Source of the DNA: Aureimonas ureilytica DSM 18598 = NBRC 106430
GTDB taxonomy: Bacteria > Pseudomonadota > Alphaproteobacteria > Rhizobiales > Rhizobiaceae
Direction: 5' to 3'
Assembly (NCBI RefSeq): GCF_000382705.1
Contig: NZ_ARQE01000004.1
Location: forward strand, 156,197 to 220,196
Length of the DNA: 64,000 nt
The notes beneath the pieces are model-generated. The model was not told where the DNA came from and did not search any database. It saw nothing but the letters and a program-made list of their open reading frames with translations. The position numbers and the translations under genes are program-made. Shown here piece by piece: positions 1-11,233 of the stretch (within the stretch, counting starts at the first letter, position 1; each line of letters begins with the position of its first letter).

Positions 1-1
1 G

Positions 2-373
2 GATCGCGCCGACCGCGCCCAGCCGCCGACGGTGCGAGCGCTGTTCGCCGATGTCCGGCAGAACTATTTCCGCCTCTACTTCCACTACATGTACTTCAAC
101 GTCGCGCGCATCTTCTACCTGCAGGCGGACGTGATCTTCCCCTATCTGGTTCTGGCACCGACCATCGCGGCGGGCGCGATCACGCTCGGCGTCATGAACC
201 AGATCCTCAACGCCTTCGAGCAGGTGCGCAGCTCGTTCCAGTATCTGGTGACGAGCTGGACCACGATCGTGGAGCTTCTGTCCATCTTCAAGCGCCTGCG
301 CGCCTTCGAGGGGATGATCGGGACGGACACGCCCGTCCCCGCCTACGGCGCGGCCCTTCCCGCCGCCGAGTGA
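2..373 (+). CDS. SbmA/BacA-family inner-membrane peptide transporter (C-terminal fragment)
   Basis: The frame is open from the left edge and ends in TGA at 371-373, so only the last ~123 residues are visible. The segment [20 protein letters not shown] followed by [19 protein letters not shown] is characteristic of the SbmA/BacA family, proton-driven homodimeric importers of peptides and related compounds in the inner membrane. At least one hydrophobic helix ([20 protein letters not shown]) is visible. In rhizobia BacA matters for host-peptide tolerance and for very-long-chain fatty acid modification of lipid A; which subgroup this one belongs to cannot be judged from the C-terminus. It converges on the next gene with only 18 bases between the stops. 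Family assignment is from motif recognition. Confidence 0.8.
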   Translation, partial: DRADRAQPPTVRALFADVRQNYFRLYFHYMYFNVARIFYLQADVIFPYLVLAPTIAAGAITLGVMNQILNAFEQVRSSFQYLVTSWTTIVELLSIFKRLRAFEGMIGTDTPVPAYGAALPAAE

Positions 374-391
374 GGACGGCGGGCCGGCCGG

Positions 392-2053
392 TCACATCGT
401 CCCGTAGACCGGCCCTTCGCCGCCCTGCGGCGGAACCCAGGTGATGTTGCCGTTCGGGTCCTTGATGTCGCAGGTCTTGCAGTGGACGCAGTTCTGCGCG
501 TTGATCACGTAGCGCGGATCGGCCGGGTTGCTCTCGTCCCACTCGTAGACCGCCGCCGGGCAATAGCGCTGCGACAGGCCGGCATAGCGATCGTGCTCCG
601 AGCTTTTCTGAAGCGCCATGTCCTTCACCTTGAGATGAACCGGCTGGTCCTCCTCGTGATTGGTGTTGGACAGGAAGACCGAGGAGGTCTTGTCGAAGGT
701 GAGGACGCCGTCGGGCTTGGGATAGACGATCGGCTTGTGCTGGTCGGCCGGCTCGGTCGACTCGGCGTCGGTCTTGCCGTGCGGCATCGTGCCGAAGAAG
801 GAGAAGCCGACGAGTTGGTTCATCCACATGTCGAGCGCGCCGAGCGCGACGCCGACACCCGTGCCGAAGCGCGACCAGAGCGGCTTCACGTTGCGCACGG
901 CGTAGAGGTCCTGCCCGATCGGCGAGGCGCGCCAGCCGCTCTCATAGGTCTTCAGGAGATCGGCCGAGCGCCCTTCGGCGATCGCCGCCGCCGCCGCTTC
1001 GGCGGCCTGCATCCCTGAAGAAATCGCATTGTGAACGCCCTTGATGCGCGGCACGTTGACGAAGCCGGCCGAGCAGCCGATGAGCGCGCCACCCGGGAAG
1101 ACAAGCTTCGGCACCGACTGGTAGCCGCCTTCCGTGATCGCCCGCGCGCCATAGGTCAGACGCTTGCCGCCTTCCAGAAGCTCCGCGATGTCGGGATGCG
1201 TCTTGAAGCGCTGGAACTCCTCGAACGGGTTCAGATAGGGGTTCTTGTAGTTCAGGTGCGTGACGAAGCCGACATAGACCTGATTGTTTTCGAGATGGTA
1301 CAGGAACGAGCCGCCGCCGGTGGCGAGATCCAGCGGCCAGCCGAACGAATGCTGGATCAGGCCGGGCTTGGCCTTGGCCGGGTCGATCTGCCAGAGCTCC
1401 TTGATGCCGATGCCGAATTTCTGCGGCTCGCGGTTCACGTCGAGCCCATGATGGCGAATGAGCTGCTTGGCGAGCGAGCCGCGCACGCCCTCTCCGATCA
1501 GCACGTATTTGCCCATGAGAGCCATGCCGCGCTGGAAGTTCGGGCCGGGCTCGCCGGAGCGCTCGATTCCCATGTCGCCGGTGGCGACGCCGATCACGCG
1601 GTCTTCCCCGTCGGTCAGCAGCTCGGTCGCGGCAAAGCCCGGATAGATCTCGACGCCGAGCGCTTCGGCCTTTTGCGCCAGCCATTTGCAGACGAGGCCG
1701 AGCGAGACGACGAAATTGCCGTGATTGCTCATGAGCTTCGGCATGAAGGCGTTGGGCAGGCGCACGCCGCCATGCGAGCCGTAGATATAGAAGCGGTCTT
1801 CCGTCACCGGCTGGCGGATCGGGGTTTCCTCGCCGCGCCATTCGGGCAGGAGCTTGTCCAGCGAGGACGGATCGAGCACGCAGCCCGACAGGATATGCGC
1901 ACCGACCTCCGCGCCCTTTTCGAGAACGACCACCGAGAGATCGGGATTGACCTGCTTCAACCGGATCGCGGCCGACAGGCCGGCCGGGCCGGCGCCCACG
2001 ATCACCACGTCGAACTCCATGGATTCCCGCTCCGGGATCGCCTCGCTCGCCAC
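392..2053 (-). CDS. Electron transfer flavoprotein-ubiquinone oxidoreductase (ETF-QO)
   Basis: 553 residues, the usual ETF-QO length. It oxidises reduced electron transfer flavoprotein and passes electrons to membrane ubiquinone, linking fatty-acid and amino-acid dehydrogenases to the respiratory chain. An FAD-binding VGAGPAG motif lies near residues 19-25. The C-terminal ferredoxin-like domain has the four cluster ligands C498 (RYCPAAVYEW), C522, C525 and C528 (NCVHCKTC), as expected for one [4Fe-4S] cluster. The chosen start is GTG at 2053, preceded by GGAGGA with 7-base spacing. An ATG 11 codons downstream (2020) has GGAG at 9 bases and is the alternative. The gene is transcribed divergently from the uracil-DNA glycosylase-like gene. 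Confidence 0.96.
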   Translation of the reverse strand: MASEAIPERESMEFDVVIVGAGPAGLSAAIRLKQVNPDLSVVVLEKGAEVGAHILSGCVLDPSSLDKLLPEWRGEETPIRQPVTEDRFYIYGSHGGVRLPNAFMPKLMSNHGNFVVSLGLVCKWLAQKAEALGVEIYPGFAATELLTDGEDRVIGVATGDMGIERSGEPGPNFQRGMALMGKYVLIGEGVRGSLAKQLIRHHGLDVNREPQKFGIGIKELWQIDPAKAKPGLIQHSFGWPLDLATGGGSFLYHLENNQVYVGFVTHLNYKNPYLNPFEEFQRFKTHPDIAELLEGGKRLTYGARAITEGGYQSVPKLVFPGGALIGCSAGFVNVPRIKGVHNAISSGMQAAEAAAAAIAEGRSADLLKTYESGWRASPIGQDLYAVRNVKPLWSRFGTGVGVALGALDMWMNQLVGFSFFGTMPHGKTDAESTEPADQHKPIVYPKPDGVLTFDKTSSVFLSNTNHEEDQPVHLKVKDMALQKSSEHDRYAGLSQRYCPAAVYEWDESNPADPRYVINAQNCVHCKTCDIKDPNGNITWVPPQGGEGPVYGTM

Positions 2054-2209
2054 TGGTGTTTCCTCCGCGCTGATTTCTTTTCTCGAACGCTTCTAACGGA
2101 ATCTTCATGCCGATGTCTTCCCGTTGAAACGGGCTGAACGGGTTTGTGACGCTTTTCCCCCGCCCGCGGGCGGTTCCCGCGCGCAAGCCGATCCGATAAG
2201 ACGAGACGC

Positions 2210-3112
2210 ATGACGAGGGCGGAGCCAGAAGCGGACGAACGGATGGGCGAGGCGCTGGACGCCTTGCTCGGCTGGTATGCGCGCGCCGGGGTGTCCACCT
2301 TCGCGTCGGACCGCCCGCGCGACCGCTTCGCCGAAACCGAGGCCGAGACCGAGCGCCGCCGTCTGGCACGACCGGCCTCCGCCGCGCAGGGCGTGGCGCC
2401 GGGCGCCGGGCCTCAGCCGCAAGGCAGCGCCGCCCTTCCCGAACGCCGCGCGGCGGCCCCGCCGCCACGCCCGCGCGCCCCTTCGATCGCGCTGCGCTCC
2501 GACGAAGCCCTGGCGAGCGAAGCGCGCGAGGCGGCGGCGAAAGCCACGAATCTCGCCGAGCTTCAAGCGCTGCTCGCCGATTTCACCGGCTGCGGCCTCA
2601 AGGCCACCGCCAAGAACCTCGTCTTCGGCAATGGCGCGGAAACCGCCGAGATCATGTTCGTCGGCGAAGCGCCGGGGCGCGACGAGGATCTGGCGGGCGA
2701 GCCCTTCGTCGGGCGCTCGGGCCGGCTCCTCGACCGGATGCTCGCCGCGATCGCCATCAAGCGCGAGGATGTGCGTGTCACCAACACGGTGCCCTGGCGC
2801 CCGCCCGGCAACCGCACGCCGACGCCGGCCGAGACCGAAACCTGCCTGCCCTTCACGCTGCGCCATATCGAGCTGGTCAATCCGCGCTTTCTGATCTGCC
2901 TCGGCTCGCCCTCCACCAAGGCCCTTCTGCGCTCCGAGGAAGGGATCATGCGGCTGCGCGGTCGCTGGGCGAGCGTGACGCTGCCGAACGGCGTCGCGGT
3001 GCCGACCATGGCCATGCTCCATCCGGCCTATCTCCTGCGCCAGCCGAGCCAGAAGCGCCTCGCCTGGCGCGACCTTCTCAGCCTTCGCCAGAAGCTCGAC
3101 ACGAAGGAATGA
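2210..3112 (+). CDS. Family 4-like uracil-DNA glycosylase, two Fe-S cysteines missing
   Basis: 300 residues. The C-terminal ~190 match the family 4 UDG fold: motif GEAPGRDED (152-160), FVGRSG (166-171), PPGNRTPTP (198-206) and HPAYLLRQP (271-279). Such enzymes excise uracil from DNA as the first step of base-excision repair. Family 4 enzymes normally hold a [4Fe-4S] cluster with four cysteines. Here only C128 and C212 are retained, while the first position is F125 and the third is W196 (TVPWRPPGNR instead of the usual KCRPPGNR), so a cluster probably does not form. The first ~90 residues are Ala/Pro/Arg-rich and look disordered. Related alphaproteobacterial proteins, as I recall them, share this cysteine loss. 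Activity on uracil is inferred, not shown. Confidence 0.85.
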   Translation: MTRAEPEADERMGEALDALLGWYARAGVSTFASDRPRDRFAETEAETERRRLARPASAAQGVAPGAGPQPQGSAALPERRAAAPPPRPRAPSIALRSDEALASEAREAAAKATNLAELQALLADFTGCGLKATAKNLVFGNGAETAEIMFVGEAPGRDEDLAGEPFVGRSGRLLDRMLAAIAIKREDVRVTNTVPWRPPGNRTPTPAETETCLPFTLRHIELVNPRFLICLGSPSTKALLRSEEGIMRLRGRWASVTLPNGVAVPTMAMLHPAYLLRQPSQKRLAWRDLLSLRQKLDTKE

Positions 3113-3228
3113 TCGGCGTTTCGCCGCGCTGTCGGCAAGCCGACACGCTGCGTCGTTAATCAGGGTGCGCTGCAGCGAGGAACGCGCTAGGTGATGCGTC
3201 ACCACGCTGCCCAACCGGACGATGCCCC

Positions 3229-4479
3229 ATGCGCGCCGACCTCCTGCCGATCGTCTCGCTGCTTCTTTCCACCTTCTTTCTCATGGCGGGCGCCGGTCTT
3301 CAGGGCATTCTCCTGCCGGTGCGCGCCTCGATCGAGGGCTGGAGCCCCTACGAGATCGGCCTGATGGGCACGGGCTATGCCGTGTTCTTCACGCTGGGCT
3401 GCGTCGTCATGCCGGCGATCGTGCGCTCGGCCGGGCATGTGCGCACCTTCTCCTCGCTCGCCGCGCTGCTCGCCATCTCGGTTCTCCTGAACGGGCTGAT
3501 CATCCATCCCGTGGCCTGGATTCTGGCGCGCGGCCTCGCCGGCTTCGCGCTGGCGGGCGCCTACATGGTGATCGAAAGCTGGCTGAACGAGCGCGTCACC
3601 AACGAGACGCGCGGGCGCATCTTCTCGATCTACATGGTGATCTCCATGGCGGCGATGATCGGGGGGCAGTTCGCCATGCCGATCGCAAGGCCGGAACTCG
3701 CCGCCGGCTTCATGATCTGCGCCATTCTCTATGCGCTCGCGGTGATCCCGACCGCCCTGTCGCGCGCCGAAAGCCCCAAGCCGCTGACGCAGGTGAAGCT
3801 CGACCTCGGCACGATCTATCGCAACTCGCCGGCCGCCGTGATGGGCGTCTTCGCCTCCGGCATCCTGTCGGGCGCCTGGACCAACATGGCCCCCGTGCTC
3901 GGCCAGAAGATCGGGCTCTCCACCGCCGAGATCTCGACGCTGCTCGTCTCCACCATGGCGGGCGGCGCGGTGCTGCAGGTGCCGCTCGGCCGCTTGTCGG
4001 ACCGGATCGACCGGCGCGCGGTGATGGTGCTGGCCGGCCTCATCGGCCTCGGCGCCTCCACCTTCGCGCTCACCTTCTGGTCGGGCAACGTCCTGACGCT
4101 CTTCGCCATCGCCTTCGTGATGGGCGGCGTGATCTATCCCGCCTATTCGCTCGCCGTCGCCCATGCCAACGACTTCGCCGACGCGGCCGATTTCGTGAAG
4201 ATCTCCGGCGGGCTCCTGATCCTCTACGGCTTCGGCACGATGGGCGGTCCGATGCTCGCGGCCTGGCTGATGGAGCGCGGCGGGCCGAGCGGCATCTTCT
4301 TGGCGACAGGCGGCGCGCATGTGGCGCTGGCCGGCTATGCCGCCTTCCGCATGGCGCGTCGGCAGGCGCTGCCGGCCGAGGAGCGGGAGGACTTCAAGTC
4401 CGTGCCCTTCGCGCGGACGCAGACCCCCGCCTCCTTCGAACTCGACCCGCGCGCCGAGGGCAACGCCCCGGGCGCGTGA
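3229..4479 (+). CDS. Major facilitator superfamily transporter
   Basis: 416 residues with about 12 hydrophobic segments, as in MFS permeases. The first helix is LLPIVSLLLSTFFLMAGAGL and the second half begins near AAVMGVFASGIL. A motif-A-like loop GRLSDRIDRRAVM lies between helices 8 and 9 (roughly residues 249-261), in the second half rather than the first. The sequence resembles the YcaD-like group of uncharacterised sugar- or drug-type transporters, but no substrate can be named. The start ATG at 3229 gives an N-terminus leading straight into helix 1. No strong Shine-Dalgarno is visible. The gene converges on the EamA transporter gene with 10 bases between stops. Confidence 0.85.
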   Translation: MRADLLPIVSLLLSTFFLMAGAGLQGILLPVRASIEGWSPYEIGLMGTGYAVFFTLGCVVMPAIVRSAGHVRTFSSLAALLAISVLLNGLIIHPVAWILARGLAGFALAGAYMVIESWLNERVTNETRGRIFSIYMVISMAAMIGGQFAMPIARPELAAGFMICAILYALAVIPTALSRAESPKPLTQVKLDLGTIYRNSPAAVMGVFASGILSGAWTNMAPVLGQKIGLSTAEISTLLVSTMAGGAVLQVPLGRLSDRIDRRAVMVLAGLIGLGASTFALTFWSGNVLTLFAIAFVMGGVIYPAYSLAVAHANDFADAADFVKISGGLLILYGFGTMGGPMLAAWLMERGGPSGIFLATGGAHVALAGYAAFRMARRQALPAEEREDFKSVPFARTQTPASFELDPRAEGNAPGA

Positions 4480-4489
4480 GCCGCCCTCC

Positions 4490-5446
4490 TCATCCCTGCG
4501 GCGAGGACACGCGGCGCGCCTTGCGCCGCTCGATGCCGAGCCGGTGCTCGCGATAGATGATGAAGATGCCCGAGCCGATCACGATGCAGGCGCCGACCAG
4601 CGTCGTGCTCTGGATTTCCTCGCCGAAGAACTGGACGCCGATGGCGATGGCGAACAGCATCGAGGTGTATTCGAAGGGCGCGATCGTGGACGTGTCGGCA
4701 TAGCGATAGCAGCCGGTCAGGAGAAGCTGCCCGACGCCCCCGCACAGACCCGCCACGACCAGCGCCACGAGCTGCGCCGGGCTCGGCCAGACCCAGCCGA
4801 ACAGGATGGTGGACAGGGCGACGAGGCTGGAGGTCAGCGAGAAATAGACCACGATCGTCGGCGTGCGTTCCTTGCGCACCAGACGCCGCACCTGGATCAT
4901 CGCGATCGCCGCGAAGCCCGCCCCGCCGAGCGAGGCGAGCATTCCATAGGCCCGGTCGGGGTCGGCCGCCTCGGCTCCCAGCGTGAAGTTCGGCACGGCG
5001 ACAACGAGAATGCCGCACAGGCCGATTAGCACCGCCGCCCAGCGATAGGCGCGCACCGTTTCCTTCAGGAAGAGCGCGGCGAAGATCACCGTCAGGAGAG
5101 GCGTCGCGTAGGAGATCGCGATCCATTCGGGATAGGGCAGACGCGACAGGGCGAAGAAGCCGAGCCCCATGGACGAGACGCCGATGATGCCGCGCAGGAA
5201 ATGGCCGCCGATATCGTCGGTTCTGAGCGCGGTTCGGATTTCGCCGAGATAGGCGAGATAGATCGCGACCGGCACCAGGGCGAAGAAGGATCGGAAGAAG
5301 ACGAGCTGCCCCGCCGGGATCTCCTCTCCGAGCGTCTTCAGGGAGGTCTGCATCGCCACGAAGACGACCACCGAGAAGACCTTGAGCCCGATCCCGAGCA
5401 TCGGCTGGGGGGACGGAACGAGGGAGGTTGCGCTCATCGGACTCAT
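4490..5446 (-). CDS. EamA/DMT-family transporter
   Basis: 318 residues from ATG at 5446 (a second ATG is three codons downstream). Two EamA repeats of five helices each are visible: the first around residues 15-145 and the second around 160-300, ending in a basic C-terminal tail (REHRLGIERRKARR). DMT proteins of this kind export or exchange small metabolites in the inner membrane; the substrate is unknown. The frame stays open well upstream of 5446, but that extension is Arg/Pro-rich and overlaps the pepN region, so it is not regarded as coding. The palindrome at 5605-5621 lies 160 bases upstream and could be an operator for this gene or for pepN. Confidence 0.85.
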   Translation of the reverse strand: MSPMSATSLVPSPQPMLGIGLKVFSVVVFVAMQTSLKTLGEEIPAGQLVFFRSFFALVPVAIYLAYLGEIRTALRTDDIGGHFLRGIIGVSSMGLGFFALSRLPYPEWIAISYATPLLTVIFAALFLKETVRAYRWAAVLIGLCGILVVAVPNFTLGAEAADPDRAYGMLASLGGAGFAAIAMIQVRRLVRKERTPTIVVYFSLTSSLVALSTILFGWVWPSPAQLVALVVAGLCGGVGQLLLTGCYRYADTSTIAPFEYTSMLFAIAIGVQFFGEEIQSTTLVGACIVIGSGIFIIYREHRLGIERRKARRVSSPQG

Positions 5447-5889
5447 GCTTCGGCTGGCCTTGCGGCCGGAAGCCGTCAGGCGATGCGCGCGCCGGCCCGA
5501 GCCGGAACGGTCCGGGCGGCGGCTGGGAGATGGCGAGACCCGTTCGGCAACCCGGCCCCAAGGCCCGCCTTTGCCTTTCCTCCGCGCGCGTGCGCCGGGT
5601 CGATCGATGCGTATCGCATCGGCCTGCCGGCTTCGACACGGGAAGGCGCTTGCGCGGCGAGATGCGTCCCGCCGGCCCTTGTGCAGCCGAGTTGTCAAAC
5701 CGTCTCTGAAAAGGTGATAGGTAAGTCGCCCCCATGCGTCGACCCTAGAAGCGCACGGGTTCGGGAAACTTCCATTCGCGGCGGACATATCGCGTGAACG
5801 CGGGCCGCGCCCGGCGCCCCGCTGGCAAAGCGACGGGTTCGGCGCTATCCCCGGAGCCACCCTGGCTTTTTCGGAAGGCGACCCTCTCC
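5447..5889. other. Intergenic region between divergent EamA transporter and pepN
   Basis: About 440 bases without a credible gene. It contains the 17-base palindrome CGATGCG-TAT-CGCATCG (5605-5621). A weak plus-strand promoter candidate reads TTGTCA (5692-5697), 17 bases, TGATAG (5715-5720). A small inverted repeat GGAAACTTCC lies near 5763. The remainder is GC-rich and featureless to my eye. Confidence 0.5.
5605..5621. promoter_or_regulatory. Perfect 7-bp inverted repeat, operator candidate
   Basis: CGATGCG and CGCATCG arms are separated by TAT. The size and symmetry suit a dimeric regulator of the GntR, TetR or LacI kind. It lies between divergent genes; the regulator itself is not identifiable in the window. 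Confidence 0.4.
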
Positions 5890-8538
5890 ATGCTGCGAAC
5901 CGACGACGGACAGACCATTCGCCTCGAGGATTATCGACCGACCGATTTCGCCGTTCATCACGTCGACATGCTCGTCCGCCTTCGGGACGGCGCGGCAGAG
6001 ATCCGGGCCGATATCCGCCTGGAGCGGCGCGAGGGCGTGGCCATGAGCGCCCCGCTCGTTCTCGACGGCGACGAACTGGTGCTGACCGGCCTTTGGCTCG
6101 ACGGCGAGCCGGTCGCACCCGAGCGCTTCGACGCGACGCCCGAGCGGCTCGTGCTGCGCGACCTGCCCGCGCGCGGTCCCTTCGGCCTGCGGATCGAGAC
6201 GCGCCTGTCGCCCGAGACCAACACGCAGCTCATGGGTCTCTACCGCTCGGACGGCGTCTGGTGCACCCAATGCGAGGCGGAGGGCTTTCGCCGCATCACC
6301 TATTTCCTCGACCGGCCGGACGTGCTCGCCACCTATCGCGTGCGCCTCGAGGCGGACCGCGCGAGCGCGCCGATCCTTCTCGCCAACGGCAACCCGCTGG
6401 AATCCGGCGATCTGGGAGAGGGGCGGCACTTCGCCGTCTGGGACGACCCGCATCCCAAGCCCTCCTATCTCTTCGCGCTGGTGGCCGGCGATCTCGATGC
6501 GCTGCACGATCGCTTCACGACCGCGAGCGGGCGCGACGTGGCGCTCGCCATCTATACGGAAAAGGGTCTCAGCGGACGCGCGGCCTATGCGATGGACGCG
6601 CTGAAGCGCTCCATGATCTGGGACGAGCGGCGCTTCGGGCGCGAATACGATCTCGACGTCTTCAACATCGTCGCGATCTCCGCCTTCAACATGGGGGCGA
6701 TGGAGAACAAGGGTCTCAACGTCTTCAACCACAAATACGTGCTGCTCGACCCCGACACGGCGACGGATGGCGACTATGCGGGCGTCGAAACCGTGATCGC
6801 GCACGAATATTTCCACAACTGGACGGGCAATCGCATCACCTGCCGCGACTGGTTCCAGCTCTGCCTGAAAGAAGGGCTGACGGTCTATCGCGACCAGGAA
6901 TTCTCGGCCGACGAGCGCTCGCGCCCGGTCAAGCGCATCAGCTCGGTCCACGGCTTGAAGGCGCAGCAGTTCCCCGAGGATCAGGGGCCGCTCCAGCATC
7001 CCGTGCGCCCGACGCGCTACCGCGAGATCAACAACTTCTACACGGCGACCGTCTACGAGAAGGGCGCAGAGCTCGTGCGCATGATCGAGACGATCCTCGG
7101 CGCGGCGCGCTTTCGCGCCGGAATGGACCTTTATTTCGAGCGCCATGACGGCGACGCCGCGACGATCGAGGATTTCCTCCGCTGCTTCGAGGAAGCCGGC
7201 GGGATCGATCTCTGGCAATTCTCGCGCTGGTATCACCAGGCGGGCACGCCGGTTCTGACCGTGAGCGAGCGCTTCGCGAACGGGCAGCTGACGCTCCGTC
7301 TGGAACAGGACCTGCCCAAGGGCGCGGCGGGCACGGGAACCGAACCCTTCCACATGCCGATCCGCTTCGGGCTGGTCGATGCGCAAGGCCATGATCTCGC
7401 GCTGGAGCCCGTGGCGGGCGATGCGGAGGTCGAGGGCGACGTCATCCACCTGACCGAAAGAAGCGCCGAGATCGTCTTCGATACGGGCGAGACGCGACCG
7501 CTCGTCTCGATCCTGCGCGACTTCTCCGCCCCCGTCACGCTGCGTCACGACCAGCGGCGGGAAGACCGGCTGGCGCTGGCGCGGCTCGATCCGAACCCGT
7601 TCGGCCGCTGGCGCGCCCTCACCGATCTCGTCGGCGAGATGCTGCGCGAGGCGGCGCTGGCCGAAGGCGCGGGCCGCGCCGTGCGATACGACGAGGCGGT
7701 GCTCGACGCTCTTTGCCGCTCGGCGGGCGACGCGGCGCTCGAGCCCGCCTTGCGGGCCCTCATGGTCACGCTGCCAGGCGAAGCGGAGATCGCCCGTCTC
7801 GTCGGCAGCGAGATCGACCCGGAGGCGATCCACCGCGCCCGGCGCGGCGCCTTGCGGGCGCTGAACGCGGCCGGCGGCGCCGGCTTCCAGGCGCTGCGGA
7901 GCACACTGGCCGAGCCGGCCGGCGCCTTCAGCCCGGATGCGGCGAGCGCCGGACGGCGCGCCTTGCGCGCCGCGCTTCTGCCCGTCGTCGCCTCCGGCCT
8001 CGCCTCGCCCGCTCCCCTGCTCGGCGAGTTCGAAGCAGCCGGCAACATGACCGACCGGCTCGCCGCGATCACGGCGCTCGTTCACGTCTTCCCGGCGAGC
8101 GCGGAGGCGCAAGCCGCGCTCGCCGCCTTTTTCGGGCGGTTCGAGACGGACGCGCTGGTGCTCGACAAATGGTTCACGCTGCAGGCGACCGCCCCGACCG
8201 ACGACATCGTGGAAGCCGTGGAGCGGCTGCGCGCCCATCCCAAGTTCGATCTCGGCAATCCGAACCGCGCCCGCGCGCTGATCGGCGGCTTTGCCACGGG
8301 CAATCAGCGCGGCTTCAACCGCGCCGACGGCGCCGGCTATCGCTGGGTGGCCGAGCGGCTCGCCGAACTCGACCGCCTGAACCCGCAGACGGCGGCGCGC
8401 CTTGCCACCGCCTTCCGCTCCTGGCGCTCCTTCGACGCGCCGCGCCGCGCTGTGGCGGAAGCGGCCTTGCGGGAACTTGCCGGGCGCAAGGACCTGTCGC
8501 GCGACCTGTCCGACATCCTGACGCGCACGCTTGAATGA
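5890..8538 (+). CDS. pepN: Aminopeptidase N (M1 family, PepN type)
   Basis: 882 residues, close to the ~870 of E. coli PepN. This zinc metallopeptidase removes N-terminal residues from peptides in the cytoplasm. The exopeptidase motif GAMEN (FNMGAMENKGLN) and the zinc site HEYFHNW with the downstream Glu in LKEGLTVYRDQEF are present. The C-terminal half is the all-helical PepN domain. The frame is open 32 codons further upstream, but ATG 5890 (MLRTDDGQTIRLEDYRPTDF) fits the family N-terminus and has GGAAGG-like pairing about 11 bases upstream. The stop is followed by a hairpin at 8584-8620 that may end transcription. Confidence 0.96.
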   Translation: MLRTDDGQTIRLEDYRPTDFAVHHVDMLVRLRDGAAEIRADIRLERREGVAMSAPLVLDGDELVLTGLWLDGEPVAPERFDATPERLVLRDLPARGPFGLRIETRLSPETNTQLMGLYRSDGVWCTQCEAEGFRRITYFLDRPDVLATYRVRLEADRASAPILLANGNPLESGDLGEGRHFAVWDDPHPKPSYLFALVAGDLDALHDRFTTASGRDVALAIYTEKGLSGRAAYAMDALKRSMIWDERRFGREYDLDVFNIVAISAFNMGAMENKGLNVFNHKYVLLDPDTATDGDYAGVETVIAHEYFHNWTGNRITCRDWFQLCLKEGLTVYRDQEFSADERSRPVKRISSVHGLKAQQFPEDQGPLQHPVRPTRYREINNFYTATVYEKGAELVRMIETILGAARFRAGMDLYFERHDGDAATIEDFLRCFEEAGGIDLWQFSRWYHQAGTPVLTVSERFANGQLTLRLEQDLPKGAAGTGTEPFHMPIRFGLVDAQGHDLALEPVAGDAEVEGDVIHLTERSAEIVFDTGETRPLVSILRDFSAPVTLRHDQRREDRLALARLDPNPFGRWRALTDLVGEMLREAALAEGAGRAVRYDEAVLDALCRSAGDAALEPALRALMVTLPGEAEIARLVGSEIDPEAIHRARRGALRALNAAGGAGFQALRSTLAEPAGAFSPDAASAGRRALRAALLPVVASGLASPAPLLGEFEAAGNMTDRLAAITALVHVFPASAEAQAALAAFFGRFETDALVLDKWFTLQATAPTDDIVEAVERLRAHPKFDLGNPNRARALIGGFATGNQRGFNRADGAGYRWVAERLAELDRLNPQTAARLATAFRSWRSFDAPRRAVAEAALRELAGRKDLSRDLSDILTRTLE

Positions 8539-8583
8539 GCGCTCAGCGACGGGAAAAATTCACCCGTTCCCCTTGACTTCTCG

Positions 8584-8620
8584 CGAAGCGCGGAACCCCT
8601 CGAAAGGGCCCCGCGCTTCG
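8584..8620 (+). terminator. Candidate terminator of pepN
   Basis: A 10-bp stem (CGAAGCGCGG with CCGCGCTTCG) encloses an inner 4-bp stem capped by CGAA. The 3' side continues ATAATTT, only moderately U-rich. It is bracketed by two copies of TTCACCCGTTC (8559-8569 and 8626-8636). Confidence 0.45.
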
Positions 8621-8832
8621 ATAATTTCACCCGTTCACGTTTTGTTAAGGCTGTTGAGGGAAAAGCGGGCGTAACCCCTGTAAGCGAGGCGCAACAGCAA
8701 GATTTGAGGCTTGCTCCCAGCCTGCGCTTCGCTCTCCCGCGCGCTGGACAAGCGAGTCGCGCTCTGTTTGATTGAACCCCGATTCGGGCTGGCGGAGCCG
8801 GGATCAAGGTCGACGGACGAGGGGTCGGTTGG

Positions 8833-11175
<2,343 letters not shown>

Positions 11176-11233
11176 TCCCGCCTAGAGTCCCAGGCGCTTC
11201 GCTGGCGAGGCCGGGGCTTCGCTGGGGGGAAGT

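Noticed and set aside
942-2468. Long open minus-strand frame overlapping ETF-QO
   Set aside because: Arg/Pro/Gly-rich translation with no domain; a codon-bias shadow of the ETF-QO gene, as with many other long frames in this GC-rich window.
3151-3165. TTAA near 3156 as a CtrA site
   Set aside because: The second half site is absent (GCGC at the expected position).
5692-5697. Perfect TTGACA on the minus strand as -35 of the EamA gene
   Set aside because: No AT-rich -10 at 16-18 bases spacing.
5845-8238. 797-codon open frame antisense to pepN
   Set aside because: Pure shadow; translation is low-complexity and the opposite strand encodes a complete M1 peptidase with all motifs.
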